Below, in pieces: positions 43,229 to 52,369 of a stretch of 64,000 bases of DNA; within the stretch, counting starts at the first letter, position 1; each line of letters starts with the position of its first letter. The stretch comes from Novosphingobium fuchskuhlense (GTDB taxonomy: Bacteria > Pseudomonadota > Alphaproteobacteria > Sphingomonadales > Sphingomonadaceae): positions 575,934 to 639,933 of the forward strand of contig NZ_KQ954244.1 of assembly GCF_001519075.1 (NCBI RefSeq). Reading direction: 5' to 3'. The translations under genes and the position numbers were made by a program. The notes beneath the pieces were generated by a model. The model had not been told where the DNA came from and searched no databases. It worked only from the letters and a program-made list of their open reading frames with translations.

Positions 43229-44752
43229 TCAGGCCGGCAGCAACCCCTCGTCGGCGATTTTCTTCTTCCACACCAGCGGGGCAAGCTGGTGCACGTTCTG
43301 CCCGGTCGAATCGACCGCGACCGTCACCGGCATGTCCTCCACAGTGAATTCGTAGATCGCCTCCATGCCGAGATCGGCAAAGCCGACGACCTTCGACTGC
43401 TTGATCGCGCGGCTGACGAGATAGGCAGCGCCGCCCACCGCCATGAGATACGCCGACTTGTGCTTGGCGATGGACTCCGTCGCCGCCACGCCGCGCTCCG
43501 CCTTGCCGACCGAGGCAAGCAGGCCGAGATTCAGCATCGTATCCGAAAACTTGTCCATGCGCGTCGCGGTAGTGGGACCGGCGGGGCCAACGACTTCTTC
43601 GCGCACCGGATCGACCGGGCCGACATAGTAGATCACCCGGCCCTTGAAATCGACCGGCAGCTCCTCGCCCTTGGCGAGCATGTCGGCAATCCGCTTGTGC
43701 GCGGCATCGCGGCCGGTGAGCATCCTGCCGTTGAGCAGCAGGCGGTCGCCCTGCTTCCAGCTCTGCACGTCCTCAGCCGTCAGCGTATCGAGGTTGACTC
43801 GCTTGGCGGCGACGTCGGGCGTCCAATGCACGTCGGGCCATTCATCGAGCTTTGGCGCTTCAAGGAATGCGGGGCCCGAACCATCGAGCGTGAAGTGCGC
43901 GTGGCGGGTAGCAGCGCAATTGGGGATCATCGCCACCGGCTTGCCCGCCGCGTGGCACGGCGCATCCATGATTTTGACATCGAGGATCGTAGAAAGCCCG
44001 CCGAGGCCCTGCGCACCGATGCCGAGCGCGTTGACCTTGTCGAAGATCTCGATCCGCAGCGCCTCGATATCGGTCTGCGGCCCGCGCAGCTTCAGCTGGG
44101 CCATGTCGATCGGCTCCATCAGCGCCTGCTTGGCGAGCAGCATGCAGTGCTCCGCCGTGCCGCCGATGCCGATGCCGAGCATGCCCGGCGGGCACCAGCC
44201 CGCGCCCATCTGCGGCAGCATTTCCAGCACCCAGTCAACGATAGAATCGCTGGGGTTCATCATCTTGAACTTGGACTTGTTCTCGCTGCCGCCGCCCTTG
44301 GCCGCGACATCGACCGAGACCTTGCTGCCCTTCACCATCTCGACGTGGAGGACGCAGGGCGTGTTGTCCTTCGTGTTGCGGCGGGTGAAGGCGGGGTCCG
44401 CCAGCACCGAGGCGCGCAGCTTGTTATCGGGATCGAGATAGGCCCGGCGTACGCCTTCATCGACGACCTCCTGAAGGCTCTTGTCGCTTTCGAGGCGGCA
44501 ATCCTGGCCCCACTTCACGAACACGTTGACGATGCCCGTATCCTGGCAGATCGGCCGATGGCCTTCGGCGCACATGCGGCTGTTCGTCAGGATCTGGGCG
44601 ATGGCGTCTTTTGCCGCCGGGCCCGCTTCCGCCTTATAAGCCTCGCCCAGCGCGCGGATGTAGTCCATGGGGTGGAAGTAGCTGATGTATTGCAGCGCAT
44701 CGGCCACGCTCTCGATGAGGTCTTCCTCCCGGATCGTTGTCATCTCTGCCAT
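43229..44752 (-). CDS. Fumarate hydratase class I
   Basis: [4Fe-4S] enzyme of the citric acid cycle that interconverts fumarate and malate; oxygen-labile cluster. 507 residues, single-chain class I type. The cluster Cys residues are visible in HRPICQDTGIVNVF, MGAGWCPPGMLGIGIGGTAEHC and MIPNCAATRHAHF, and the C-terminal domain has GPAGPTTATRMDKF. The ATG at 44752 was chosen for AAAGGAAC eight bases upstream; an ATG 27 bases earlier lacks a site. It is divergent from the PCMT-like gene. Whether a class II enzyme also exists elsewhere cannot be told. Confidence 0.94.
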   Translation of the reverse strand: MAEMTTIREEDLIESVADALQYISYFHPMDYIRALGEAYKAEAGPAAKDAIAQILTNSRMCAEGHRPICQDTGIVNVFVKWGQDCRLESDKSLQEVVDEGVRRAYLDPDNKLRASVLADPAFTRRNTKDNTPCVLHVEMVKGSKVSVDVAAKGGGSENKSKFKMMNPSDSIVDWVLEMLPQMGAGWCPPGMLGIGIGGTAEHCMLLAKQALMEPIDMAQLKLRGPQTDIEALRIEIFDKVNALGIGAQGLGGLSTILDVKIMDAPCHAAGKPVAMIPNCAATRHAHFTLDGSGPAFLEAPKLDEWPDVHWTPDVAAKRVNLDTLTAEDVQSWKQGDRLLLNGRMLTGRDAAHKRIADMLAKGEELPVDFKGRVIYYVGPVDPVREEVVGPAGPTTATRMDKFSDTMLNLGLLASVGKAERGVAATESIAKHKSAYLMAVGGAAYLVSRAIKQSKVVGFADLGMEAIYEFTVEDMPVTVAVDSTGQNVHQLAPLVWKKKIADEGLLPA

Positions 44753-44971
44753 CGCTCGTTCCTTTGCGCTGTCTTTCACCCGCTCTCGTGCAGGTCCCTA
44801 TCGATGAACTGCCGTTTAGCCATCGACCAGCGTCATGCAAAGCGCTTGGCGGGCCGAACACGATATTCTAAGGCCTTGGCTTGATTTGGTCGCTGAAAAC
44901 GGTGCGGCCTTCGGTCTAGATTGCAAAGGCTGGCCCGGCGGCGCCGTCCGGCCCCGCAAGTGAGGGATTTC

Positions 44972-45577
44972 ATGACGGTAGTGGAAGAACGCGCGAACAT
45001 TGCAGATGCCGGCAGCGAGGCTGCACGCCGCGCGATGATCGACAGCCAGCTGCGCGTGAGCGGGATCAACGACCCAGACATTCTTGCCGCCTTCCTGGCC
45101 GTGCCGCGTGAAGACTTCCTGCCCGAAGCGCGCCGCGCGGTGGCCTATGCCGATCGCGCCGTGGCACTTGGCGATGGCGCCGTGCTTTCGCCCGCCCTCA
45201 CGTATGGCCAGATGCTGATCGCAGCTGAACCTGCTGCCGAGGACAGTGTGCTCGTGATCGGGAATCCCGGCGGCTACCTTGCCGCGCTGGCCGCGCAGCT
45301 GGCCGCCAAGGTCACGCTGGTGGCAGCATCGGGAGACTGGGCAGGTGCCGGCCAGCACACGCTGGTGCTCGTCGATGGCGCAATCGAGGATATGCCCGCC
45401 GCCCTGGCCCATGTGCTGACGGAGGAAGGTCGCCTCGTCACCGGTGTGGTCGAGCGCGGCGTCACCCGCCTTGCCCTTGGCCGCAAGGTCGCCGGCGCGC
45501 TGGCGCTGACCGTGCTGGCAGAAGCCGACTTCGCAGCACTTGCCACGTTTGTGGCAAAGCCGAAGTGGAGCTTCTGA
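44972..45577 (+). CDS. Degenerate protein-L-isoaspartate O-methyltransferase-like protein
   Basis: 201 residues. The N-terminus (ARRAMIDSQLRVSGINDPDI, VPREDFLPEARRAVAYADRA) is clearly PCMT-like, and the substrate-side GAVLSPALTYGQML stretch is kept in outline. The SAM-binding motif I is eroded: VLVIGNPGGYLAALA where active enzymes have VLEIGTGSGYQ. The post-I acidic residue is lost (TLVAASGDWAG), and roughly 35 residues of the central fold are missing before HTLVLVDGAIEDMP. It is probably not a working methyltransferase. The start at 44972 has GAGGGA seven bases upstream. tolC begins five bases after the stop, so the two are cotranscribed. Confidence 0.75.
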   Translation: MTVVEERANIADAGSEAARRAMIDSQLRVSGINDPDILAAFLAVPREDFLPEARRAVAYADRAVALGDGAVLSPALTYGQMLIAAEPAAEDSVLVIGNPGGYLAALAAQLAAKVTLVAASGDWAGAGQHTLVLVDGAIEDMPAALAHVLTEEGRLVTGVVERGVTRLALGRKVAGALALTVLAEADFAALATFVAKPKWSF

Positions 45578-45582
45578 GCACC

Positions 45583-47043
45583 ATGATCCGGCTCATTCGC
45601 GCTGCGTCTGCGCTCGCTGCGATCGCCGTTGCCACGGCAACCGCACCGGTTCGCGCGGATGATCTGCAAGGTGCGCTGGCCGCAGCCTACGCCACCAATC
45701 CCGATCTGGCAGCCGCTCGGGCGAGCCAGCGCGCGACCGACGAAGGCGTGCAGATTGCCCGCGCGCCGGGCCTGCCCAGCCTGAATGGGACAGCGACCTA
45801 CACGGAGTTCCTCAAGCAGGGGCCCAACTCCTTTCTCGCGCCCCAGCGCCTGCTCACCGTCGATCCCCAGCTCAGCGTGCCGATCTATTCGGGCGGGGCC
45901 GTAAAAAATTCGCTCGCTGCCGCCAAAATCCGCGTCGAAGCCGGACAGGCGGGCCTGCGCGGCACCGAAGCCGGCGTGTTCAGCCAGGTCGTCGCCGCCT
46001 ACATGGACGTGATCCGGGATACCGCTACTGTCGGGCTCAACCGCAACAACGTCCAGGTGCTTGAAGTCAACCTCAAGGCCACGACCGACCGATTCGAGAT
46101 CGGCGACGTGACACGGACCGATGTCGCGCAGTCCAATTCGCGCCTCGCCCTTGCCCGCGCCGATCTGCGCAGCGCCGAAGCCGCGCTGGTCGCGAGCCGC
46201 GAGCGCTATATCCAGATCGTCGGGCAGGTTCCGGCCGATTTACAGCCGCCGCCGCCGCTTGCCGGGCTACCGACCACGCCGGACGAGGCTGTCCAGGTCG
46301 CGCTCGACAGCAACCCCGACCTTGAAGCCGCGCGCCAGCGCGCCAAAGCAGCGGGTTACGACGCCAAGGCCGCCGGAGCAGGCCGTCTGCCGACGGTCTC
46401 GCTCTACTCCTCGGGCGAGTATTCGACCTACTTCAACTCGCTTGGCGGCGGTGCGGGCAGCGGCAGCTTCGTGCAGAGCCAGACAACGGCACAGGCTGGT
46501 GCGCGCATCTCGATCCCGCTGTTCCAGGGCGGCCTTCCCGCCGCCCGCCAGCGTCAGGCTCAGGCGACCGCAAGTGCCGCGCAGGAGCAGGAAATCAGCG
46601 CCGAGCGACTCGTGATCGCCAACGTCCGCTCTGCCTTCACCCAGTGGCGCGCGGCGAACGACGTGATCGCGCTCAACCAGACCGCGGTCGATGCCGCAGC
46701 GCTGAGCCTTGAAGGGGTGCGCGCGGAAAACACCGTGGGTAATCGCACGATCCTCAACATCCTCGATGCCGAGCAGGAATTGCTGCGCGCGCAGGTCGGG
46801 CTAGTGGCCGCGCGCCGCAATGCCTATGTCGCCGCGTTCAACCTCCTTGCCGCCATGGGCAAGGCGCGGGCGGCCGATCTCGGCTTCGATGCTGCCTCGC
46901 TCTATGACCCCGAGGTCAACTATCGCCGGGTGCGAGGGCGCGTGTTCGACTGGGCACTCGATGCCCCGGCACAGCCCAAGTCAACCCGCACGGTTGACAC
47001 TCCGGCGCAAACTGCAACAATTCCTGCACAAACCGTGCCGTAA
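45583..47043 (+). CDS. tolC: TolC-family outer-membrane efflux/secretion channel
   Basis: 486 residues: signal peptide (to about residue 26, ending ATAPVRAD), then two repeats of the outer-membrane factor domain (LAAAYATNPDLAAARASQRA and VALDSNPDLEAARQRAKAAG mark the halves), and a Pro/Thr-rich C-terminal tail. The trimer forms the outer channel for tripartite efflux pumps and type I secretion. No inner-membrane pump or adaptor gene is adjacent. The RTX protein at 58327 would need such a channel. It follows the PCMT-like gene by five bases; the start at MIRLIRA gives a proper signal peptide. Confidence 0.9.
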   Translation: MIRLIRAASALAAIAVATATAPVRADDLQGALAAAYATNPDLAAARASQRATDEGVQIARAPGLPSLNGTATYTEFLKQGPNSFLAPQRLLTVDPQLSVPIYSGGAVKNSLAAAKIRVEAGQAGLRGTEAGVFSQVVAAYMDVIRDTATVGLNRNNVQVLEVNLKATTDRFEIGDVTRTDVAQSNSRLALARADLRSAEAALVASRERYIQIVGQVPADLQPPPPLAGLPTTPDEAVQVALDSNPDLEAARQRAKAAGYDAKAAGAGRLPTVSLYSSGEYSTYFNSLGGGAGSGSFVQSQTTAQAGARISIPLFQGGLPAARQRQAQATASAAQEQEISAERLVIANVRSAFTQWRAANDVIALNQTAVDAAALSLEGVRAENTVGNRTILNILDAEQELLRAQVGLVAARRNAYVAAFNLLAAMGKARAADLGFDAASLYDPEVNYRRVRGRVFDWALDAPAQPKSTRTVDTPAQTATIPAQTVP

Positions 47044-47099
47044 TGGTACAGGCGTGTGGGGTGGTCGTGTGATTCGGCCAGTGGAGTTGTGTGGGGATC

Positions 47100-47627
47100 A
47101 TGATGCGGCAGGCTTCCGAACCTTCGGTCGAGGAAATCCTTGAATCGATCAAGAAGGTGATCGCGCGGGACAATCGCGCGGACGCCGCGCGTGAACGCAG
47201 CCGCCGCGATGCGGCAGCGGACGTCGCTCCCGCTCCACGCGTCGCCGCCCGTCCCGCCCAACGCAGCGAAGGCCGGCCTGCAGCGTTTCCAGCCGATGTG
47301 CTCGACCTCAGCGAAGTCGCCGCGCAGATTCTCGGCGAGGAGCGCGCACGAAGCCAGCAGGACGTCGAAGTCGAAGAGGACGAGGTAGCACCACTCCTCG
47401 CTGAAGAGGCAACAGCATCGATGCGCGATTCGCTGGCCGCGCTGGCGATGCTCTCGTCGCCCGGCGCCACACCCCAGATAGTCCGCTCCGGCGAGACTTC
47501 GCTGGAAAGCCTGGTTCGCGAGATGCTGCGTCCGGCCCTGGCCGAATGGCTTGATCGCAACCTGCCGCCGATGGTGGAGAAGCTGGTAGCGGCAGAAATC
47601 ACTCGAATCGTCGGCCGGAAAGGCTGA
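47100..47627 (+). CDS. DUF2497 protein, PopZ-like polar organiser
   Basis: 175 residues with the PopZ plan: an N-terminal helix (SEPSVEEILESIKKVIARDN) that recruits client proteins, a Pro/Ala/Glu-rich disordered middle (about 25-125), and C-terminal helices for oligomerisation (SLESLVREMLRPALAEWLDR, NLPPMVEKLVAAEITRIV). In Caulobacter PopZ forms a cell-pole condensate that anchors ParB and recruits cell-cycle kinases controlling CtrA. ATG at 47100 was chosen; GTG at 47091 and ATG at 47103 are in frame. It lies 57 bp after tolC on the same strand. Confidence 0.85.
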   Translation: MMRQASEPSVEEILESIKKVIARDNRADAARERSRRDAAADVAPAPRVAARPAQRSEGRPAAFPADVLDLSEVAAQILGEERARSQQDVEVEEDEVAPLLAEEATASMRDSLAALAMLSSPGATPQIVRSGETSLESLVREMLRPALAEWLDRNLPPMVEKLVAAEITRIVGRKG

Positions 47628-47659
47628 TCTCGTCTTTTCTGGCGTGCTAGGGGCCAAGC

Positions 47660-48088
47660 ATGGCGAGACCTGATCCCGCGTTGCTCGACCCTGCGCGCTA
47701 CCCTTTCGCCAATGCCGTCACCACGCGGTTTGCCGATCTCGATCCCAACGGGCACATCAACAACGTGGCCATGGCTGCGGTCTTCGAGGATGCGCGGCTG
47801 CGCTTCATCACGGCTGTCGGCATGCCGAAGAACACAGATGGCGCCCGTTTCATGGTCGCCAATGTGACCATCGATTACCTCGCGCAGGCGTATTACCCGG
47901 CAGGCCTCGAATGCTGCGTCGGCGCGCTCCCTGGCGGGCGCAGCAGTTGGAGCCTGCGGCAACTTCTGCTGCAGGATGGCCGTCCGGTGGCGACCGCGCA
48001 TGTCACCATCGTTTTCACCGATGGCGAGAGGCCGCAGCCGATCGCCGCTGATCTGCGCGGAAGGCTGGATGCATGGCTGATCAGGTAG
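47660..48088 (+). CDS. Hotdog-fold acyl-CoA thioesterase-like protein
   Basis: 142 residues, single 4HBT-type hotdog domain. The hallmark [20 protein letters not shown] contains the Asp and Asn/His region typical of YbgC/FadM-like thioesterases acting on acyl-CoA or acyl-ACP. The remaining strands ([32 protein letters not shown]) complete the fold. The ferredoxin gene starts 16 bases before its stop, so they are translated together, though no functional link is obvious. Substrate chain length is not predictable. Confidence 0.85.
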   Translation: MARPDPALLDPARYPFANAVTTRFADLDPNGHINNVAMAAVFEDARLRFITAVGMPKNTDGARFMVANVTIDYLAQAYYPAGLECCVGALPGGRSSWSLRQLLLQDGRPVATAHVTIVFTDGERPQPIAADLRGRLDAWLIR

Positions 48089-48450
48089 TGCCCGACGAGA
48101 TCACGCTCGCCCGGCAGGCCGTGGCGGGGCTCGGCGGTTTCGCGCCGCAGCGGCATATCCTGCTTTGTGCCGGGCCGGACAAGGACAAGTGCGCCCCGCG
48201 CGAAGCGGGCGATGAAGCGTGGAATTTCCTCAAGCGGCGTCTGGGCGAACTCAAACTTGGCGGGCCGCAGGGTGTGCTGCGCAACAAGGTGGGTTGCTTG
48301 CGCGTCTGCGCGGCAGGCCCGGTCGCGCTCGTCTATCCGGATAACGTCTGGTACCATTCGTGCACCCCGGCGGTGCTGGAGCGGATCATCCAGGAGCACG
48401 TGATCGGCGGCGTGCCGGTGGAGGAATATCGGCTCACCCCGCCAGAATGA
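48073..48450 (+). CDS. Thioredoxin-like [2Fe-2S] ferredoxin
   Basis: 125 residues of the thioredoxin-like 2Fe-2S family (related to the NuoE-type fold and to Aquifex/Azotobacter ferredoxins). The cluster ligands are C-x8-C in [13 protein letters not shown] and C-x3-C in [13 protein letters not shown], the expected spacing. The middle [20 protein letters not shown] and the C-terminal [18 protein letters not shown] also match. A soluble electron carrier; its partner is unknown. It overlaps the thioesterase gene by 16 bases and converges with the small membrane protein. Confidence 0.88.
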   Translation: MADQVVPDEITLARQAVAGLGGFAPQRHILLCAGPDKDKCAPREAGDEAWNFLKRRLGELKLGGPQGVLRNKVGCLRVCAAGPVALVYPDNVWYHSCTPAVLERIIQEHVIGGVPVEEYRLTPPE

Positions 48451-48454
48451 TCGC

Positions 48455-48766
48455 CTAACTCCACCATTCCTCGACGTGCTGTTCGAGGCCGTTGTCAACG
48501 GCTTCGTCGTGCCCGGTGCCGCTCGAAAGGAAAACGAGGCCCATCAGCGCGGCCATCAGCATCATCGTGAGGCCGATGCCCAGCACGGCCGCGATATAGA
48601 GGTGGATCGAGACCAGGCCGACGGTCTCGTAAAGGTAGGCCAGCGCCAGTGCGATCACCACGAGGGTCAAGAGGCCCATCCAGCGCATCACGCGGAAATA
48701 GCGGCCCCACGCGAATGCGGCGTAGTCCGGATCATCGAGCGGAGATGGGCGCACCGGATTGGTCAT
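48455..48766 (-). CDS. Small membrane protein of unknown function
   Basis: 103 residues with two predicted membrane helices (WMGLLTLVVIALALAYLYE and LYIAAVLGIGLTMMLMAALM). The N-terminus has a conserved-looking DDPDYAAFAWGRYFRVMRWM segment and the C-terminus is acidic (GHDEAVDNGLEQHVEEWWS). Homologous small proteins are common in sphingomonads without a known role. The start at 48766 (MTNPVRP) has GGAAAAG upstream; an ATG 12 bases earlier is the alternative. It is divergent from the CBS protein. Confidence 0.75.
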   Translation of the reverse strand: MTNPVRPSPLDDPDYAAFAWGRYFRVMRWMGLLTLVVIALALAYLYETVGLVSIHLYIAAVLGIGLTMMLMAALMGLVFLSSGTGHDEAVDNGLEQHVEEWWS

Positions 48767-48907
48767 GCGCTTTTCCATGCGCCGCTGGCCGGGCCAAGGC
48801 AATCGCTTTCCCCGCCTGCCCTTTGGTGGCATGATCTGCGAATCGGCAAGCATTGGAACGACTTGCCGCACAAGCGTGACCTCCCGGAAGGGAGGAAGGA
48901 GGATGCC

Positions 48908-49339
48908 ATGTCGATCGCGCTGTTGATCGCCGGCCGCTCGGGAGAGGTGTGGCACTGCCATGCCGATGATCTCGTTGCCGACGCTGTTGAAACTCTGGCC
49001 ACACGCCGCATCGGGGCTTTGCCGGTCAAGGATTCGGGCAAGGAGATTGCCGGAATCTTTTCCGAACGCGATGTGCTCTACGCGCTGAAGACACACGGAG
49101 CTGCCGCGCTGCAGATGCAGGTGCGCGATGTGATGACAGCACCCGTGATCTCGGTCTCACCGGATCAGAGCGCACTCGAGGCGCTGGCGCTGATGACGCG
49201 GCGGCGCATTCGCCACCTTCCGGTGCTGGATAACGGGCGGATGGTCGGCTTCGTCTCGATCGGCGATCTCGTGAAGTTCCGCATCGACCGGATCGAGGCG
49301 GAAGCCGAGGCACTGCGCGAGTACATTCAGACGGCCTGA
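48908..49339 (+). CDS. Twin CBS-domain protein
   Basis: 143 residues made of two CBS motifs (about 15-65 with IGALPVKDSGKEIAGIFSER, and 75-130 with VMTAPVISVSPDQSALEALA and IRHLPVLDNGRMVGFVSIGD). Stand-alone CBS pairs bind adenosine nucleotides and act as energy or redox sensors for partner proteins. No effector domain is attached. The ribosome site is very strong (GGGAGGAAGGAGG directly upstream). It precedes the Fe-S assembly gene by 36 bp on the same strand. Confidence 0.9.
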   Translation: MSIALLIAGRSGEVWHCHADDLVADAVETLATRRIGALPVKDSGKEIAGIFSERDVLYALKTHGAAALQMQVRDVMTAPVISVSPDQSALEALALMTRRRIRHLPVLDNGRMVGFVSIGDLVKFRIDRIEAEAEALREYIQTA

Positions 49340-49375
49340 CTTGAGCCGGCGCCCCAAGCGCCCTATCTTGGTGAC

Positions 49376-49729
49376 ATGACCTCGCTCACCCATGAGCCGG
49401 CCCTTGCCGGTGTAACGCTCGCCCCCAGCGCGGCGGCACGCGTTGCCGCGATTGCTGCCAAGCAGAACCGGCCCGCTGTGCTGCGCCTTGCGGTGGAAGG
49501 CGGCGGCTGCTCCGGCTTCCAGTACAAGTTCGAGATGGGAGGCGAGCCCGAGGCGGACGACCTCGTTGCCGAAACCGATGGCGTGCGCCTGCTGGTCGAT
49601 GCGATGAGCCTCGATCTGATCGCGGGCGCGACGGTCGAATATATCGAGTCGCTCGGCGGTGCTGCTTTCCGCGTCACCAATCCGCAAGCGGCCTCGGGCT
49701 GCGGCTGCGGCGCGAGCTTTTCGGTGTGA
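49376..49729 (+). CDS. erpA: HesB/IscA-family Fe-S cluster insertion protein
   Basis: A-type carrier that delivers Fe-S clusters to target proteins. 117 residues with the three conserved Cys: one in GGGCSGFQYKFEMG and two in the C-terminal GCGCGASFSV. The N-terminal part (LTLAPSAAARVAAIAAKQNR type) fits the family. The name erpA follows from gene order with xth, common in alphaproteobacteria; iscA cannot be fully excluded. Clients in this window include the class I fumarase, the four-cluster fusion at 7027 and the 2Fe-2S ferredoxin. The xth GTG start overlaps its stop. Confidence 0.85.
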   Translation: MTSLTHEPALAGVTLAPSAAARVAAIAAKQNRPAVLRLAVEGGGCSGFQYKFEMGGEPEADDLVAETDGVRLLVDAMSLDLIAGATVEYIESLGGAAFRVTNPQAASGCGCGASFSV

Positions 49730-50523
49730 CGATCAAGGTTGCATCCTTCAACATCAACGGGATCAAGGCGCGGCTGCCCCGGCTTCTGGAATGGCTGGAG
49801 GAGACGCGCCCCAGCGTTGCCTGCCTGCAGGAAATCAAGACGCAGGACGCCGACTTCCCGGCCGTCGAGTTCGAAAAGATCGGCTATCACGCGATCTGGC
49901 ACGGGCAGAAGGGCTTCAATGGCGTCGCCATCCTTGCCGACGGCACCAGGCCGGTCGAGATACAGCGCGGGCTGGCCGGAGAACCGGAGGATGAGCACTC
50001 GCGCTATCTCGAGGCCGATGTCTTCGGCTTGCGCGTGGTCTGCATCTACCTGCCCAACGGCAATCCGCAGCCAGGCCCCAAGTTCGATTACAAGCTGCGC
50101 TGGATGGAGCGTCTGCGCCGCCGCATGGCGGAAATCGCGGCAGAGGAAGTCCCCGCGCTGGTCATCGGCGATTACAACGTGATCCCCGAGGACAAGGACG
50201 TGTGGGATGTGCGGGCCATGGCTAGCGACGCATTGATGCAGCCCGAATCCCGCGATGCCTATCGCCGCCTCCTCAATGACGGCTGGACTGACGCGCTCGA
50301 TCTGCACCATCCGCGTGGCGGCCTGTGGACATTCTGGGATTATCAGGCAGGCGCGTGGCAGCGCGACCACGGTTTCCGCATCGATCACGCCCTGCTGTCA
50401 CCCGAACTCGCCGATCGGCTGGTTGGTGCCGGTGTCGACAAGGCCTATCGCGGGCGAGAGAAGGCCAGCGATCACGCGCCGATCTGGGTAACCCTGCGCG
50501 AACCGGCTCAAAGCCTGCCCTGA
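49726..50523 (+). CDS. xth: Exodeoxyribonuclease III
   Basis: AP endonuclease and 3'-5' exonuclease of base excision repair. 265 residues of the endonuclease/exonuclease/phosphatase fold. Catalytic motifs: ASFNINGIKARL, LQEIKTQD (Glu), IYLPNGNPQPGPKFDYKL, GDYNVIPEDKDV (Asp/Asn), WDYQAGAWQRDHGFRIDH and SDHAPIW (Asp-His). The GTG start overlaps the erpA stop (GTGA), indicating coupled translation. It converges on the GT-C-like gene with one base between stops. Confidence 0.95.
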   Translation: MTIKVASFNINGIKARLPRLLEWLEETRPSVACLQEIKTQDADFPAVEFEKIGYHAIWHGQKGFNGVAILADGTRPVEIQRGLAGEPEDEHSRYLEADVFGLRVVCIYLPNGNPQPGPKFDYKLRWMERLRRRMAEIAAEEVPALVIGDYNVIPEDKDVWDVRAMASDALMQPESRDAYRRLLNDGWTDALDLHHPRGGLWTFWDYQAGAWQRDHGFRIDHALLSPELADRLVGAGVDKAYRGREKASDHAPIWVTLREPAQSLP

Positions 50524-50524
50524 A

Positions 50525-52369
50525 TCAGTTCAGCACCTTCCAGAACCGGATATGCGAGCCGGGGGCGATATCCACCGGCTGGAGCCAAGCGGGCGGCTTG
50601 CGGTGGAGCAGCTGCGCCATCAGGCCCTCTGGCGCCCGTGCGGCGTAGACGGCCGGTTCATAAATATCCGGGCAGACCGCAATCAGCGTGGCGTGGCGCT
50701 TGCGGATCAGCGAATGGGCTTCCTCCGCCGGGGCCATGAAGGTGGCAATCACGTCATGCATGCCGGCAGCGCCGCGATGGTGGCCGGTGGCGACCACCCG
50801 GTCGTGTGATTTCACGATCAGATCAGGCCCGATATCGAGCGGGGCGAAGATATCGGTCGCGGGCAGCCTGTTCAGCGCCGCGCCGGCCACGTCATAGCGG
50901 CACCTGGAAATGCTCATCGCGCCCACATTGATGCCGGCGACGGACTGCACCGCGCCACCTGTTGCCGAATTCGCCAAGACCGGCTTGACTGCGGCCATCG
51001 CCATGACCACCGGCAGTCCCGGCGCTAGCAGCGAGACCACGAGGGCATAGCCGCCGAGGCGCGGGAGGATCGGCACGCTGCGCAGCTTGTAGACCCAGCC
51101 GAGGATCAGCGCAGCAGCAGGCACGGCCGCAAAGACGAGCGCAGTCGCCGAAGCGCGCGCCACCGCCACGCCGATCAGCCAGGCACCGGCAAGCAGGAGC
51201 ATGTGATCGAGCCACAAAAGACGCGTGGGCGCGTCCTTGGCATCGCGCCACAGACGATAGACACCGTAGAGCCCGACCAGTGGTCCAGCGACGATCGCAG
51301 CCGCCATCGGGGCGGACGTGTGCCAGAAGGGCATGCCTTCCGCGACCGAATCGTACCAGTAGCGCTTGACCAGAGGATCGAGCATCACGAAGGCACCGCC
51401 GCGGCATTCGGGCGCAATGCCGAACAGGATTGCGGCCGCACCTGCGCCCATCACGCCAAGCCCGGCGATCTGGCCGGTGAGTGTGCGCGGCGTGGCGAAA
51501 CGAAGCGCAGCCGCGCCGGCTGCAACCCATGCGAAGAGCGCGAGGTGGACCGGCGAGATCGCATCGCAATGCGTGATGAGATCATACGTGCCGCGGGTCG
51601 TCAGGAAGATCACGCAGCTGCCGAGCGCGAGGCCCAGCGTTGCAGCATGGAGCCAGTCGAAGCGGCTCGACGGCATACGCAGGCCGCGCAGCGCGCAAAT
51701 GCCCAGGAATAACGCGGTGAGCGGCAGGCCCTCGATCGAAATCGCCAGCAGCGCGGCCAGCGCCGCGCCGATCACGGCTCCGCCCTTCAGCGCATCCTTC
51801 GCATGGAGCCCACTCAGCGCGACGAGCGCGAGCACGATCTGCCAGCCGTGGTGATCGATGCGCATCGGGGTGAACTGGCACAGGATCGGCGGAGAAAGCC
51901 CGATCATCAGGCACGACATCGCCACGACTTCATCGTTGAACCAGCGCGCGGCAAGGCGGCCAAGCAGCGCCATGCCGCAGAGCAGCGTAAGGAGCGGCAC
52001 CGTGACCACGGTGACGAATTCGGCCCCTGCCGTGCCCAGCAGCGGGCGCAGCAGCAGGATCAATCCGGCAATCGGAATATCGACAAGCCGCGACCAGTGC
52101 ATCGGCACGCCTTCCGGCGCGGCAATGCGATACTGGTGGACATCGAACCACGATTGCCCGGCAAGCAGATCGCGCACCTGCAGCAAGCGCAGAGCGTCAT
52201 CCGGATCGGTGAAGCGCAGCGCGGCGATCAGCTTGAAATTGACCAGTACCATTGTCAGCGCCAGCAGCGCCCAGGCGATCAGCACCCGGGTGAACGGCCC
52301 CTTGGCTGGATCGGTCACCGATACGGTCTGCGGCGAGGCGGCCTCACCGCCGGCATAGAGCGTTGCCAT
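50525..52369 (-). CDS. Large membrane protein, GT-C glycosyltransferase-like
   Basis: 614 residues with at least eleven predicted membrane helices. The first periplasmic loop carries RFTDPDDALRLLQVRDLLAG and later VPMHWSRLVD, an acidic loop pattern of GT-C polyprenyl-phosphate-dependent glycosyltransferases (as in PMT/STT3/ArnT). The C-terminal ~140 residues are soluble and probably periplasmic. No named family is recognised with confidence. Start at 52369 was chosen because it forms TGATG with the gtrA stop, indicating coupling. With the FAD oxidoreductase and GtrA upstream, it likely belongs to envelope glycan or lipid modification. Confidence 0.7.
   Translation of the reverse strand: MATLYAGGEAASPQTVSVTDPAKGPFTRVLIAWALLALTMVLVNFKLIAALRFTDPDDALRLLQVRDLLAGQSWFDVHQYRIAAPEGVPMHWSRLVDIPIAGLILLLRPLLGTAGAEFVTVVTVPLLTLLCGMALLGRLAARWFNDEVVAMSCLMIGLSPPILCQFTPMRIDHHGWQIVLALVALSGLHAKDALKGGAVIGAALAALLAISIEGLPLTALFLGICALRGLRMPSSRFDWLHAATLGLALGSCVIFLTTRGTYDLITHCDAISPVHLALFAWVAAGAAALRFATPRTLTGQIAGLGVMGAGAAAILFGIAPECRGGAFVMLDPLVKRYWYDSVAEGMPFWHTSAPMAAAIVAGPLVGLYGVYRLWRDAKDAPTRLLWLDHMLLLAGAWLIGVAVARASATALVFAAVPAAALILGWVYKLRSVPILPRLGGYALVVSLLAPGLPVVMAMAAVKPVLANSATGGAVQSVAGINVGAMSISRCRYDVAGAALNRLPATDIFAPLDIGPDLIVKSHDRVVATGHHRGAAGMHDVIATFMAPAEEAHSLIRKRHATLIAVCPDIYEPAVYAARAPEGLMAQLLHRKPPAWLQPVDIAPGSHIRFWKVLN

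Noticed and set aside
42563..44884. 773-codon open frame antisense to the fumarase and kinase genes
   Set aside because: It spans two real genes and their intergenic inverted repeat on the opposite strand; composition is typical of a shadow frame.
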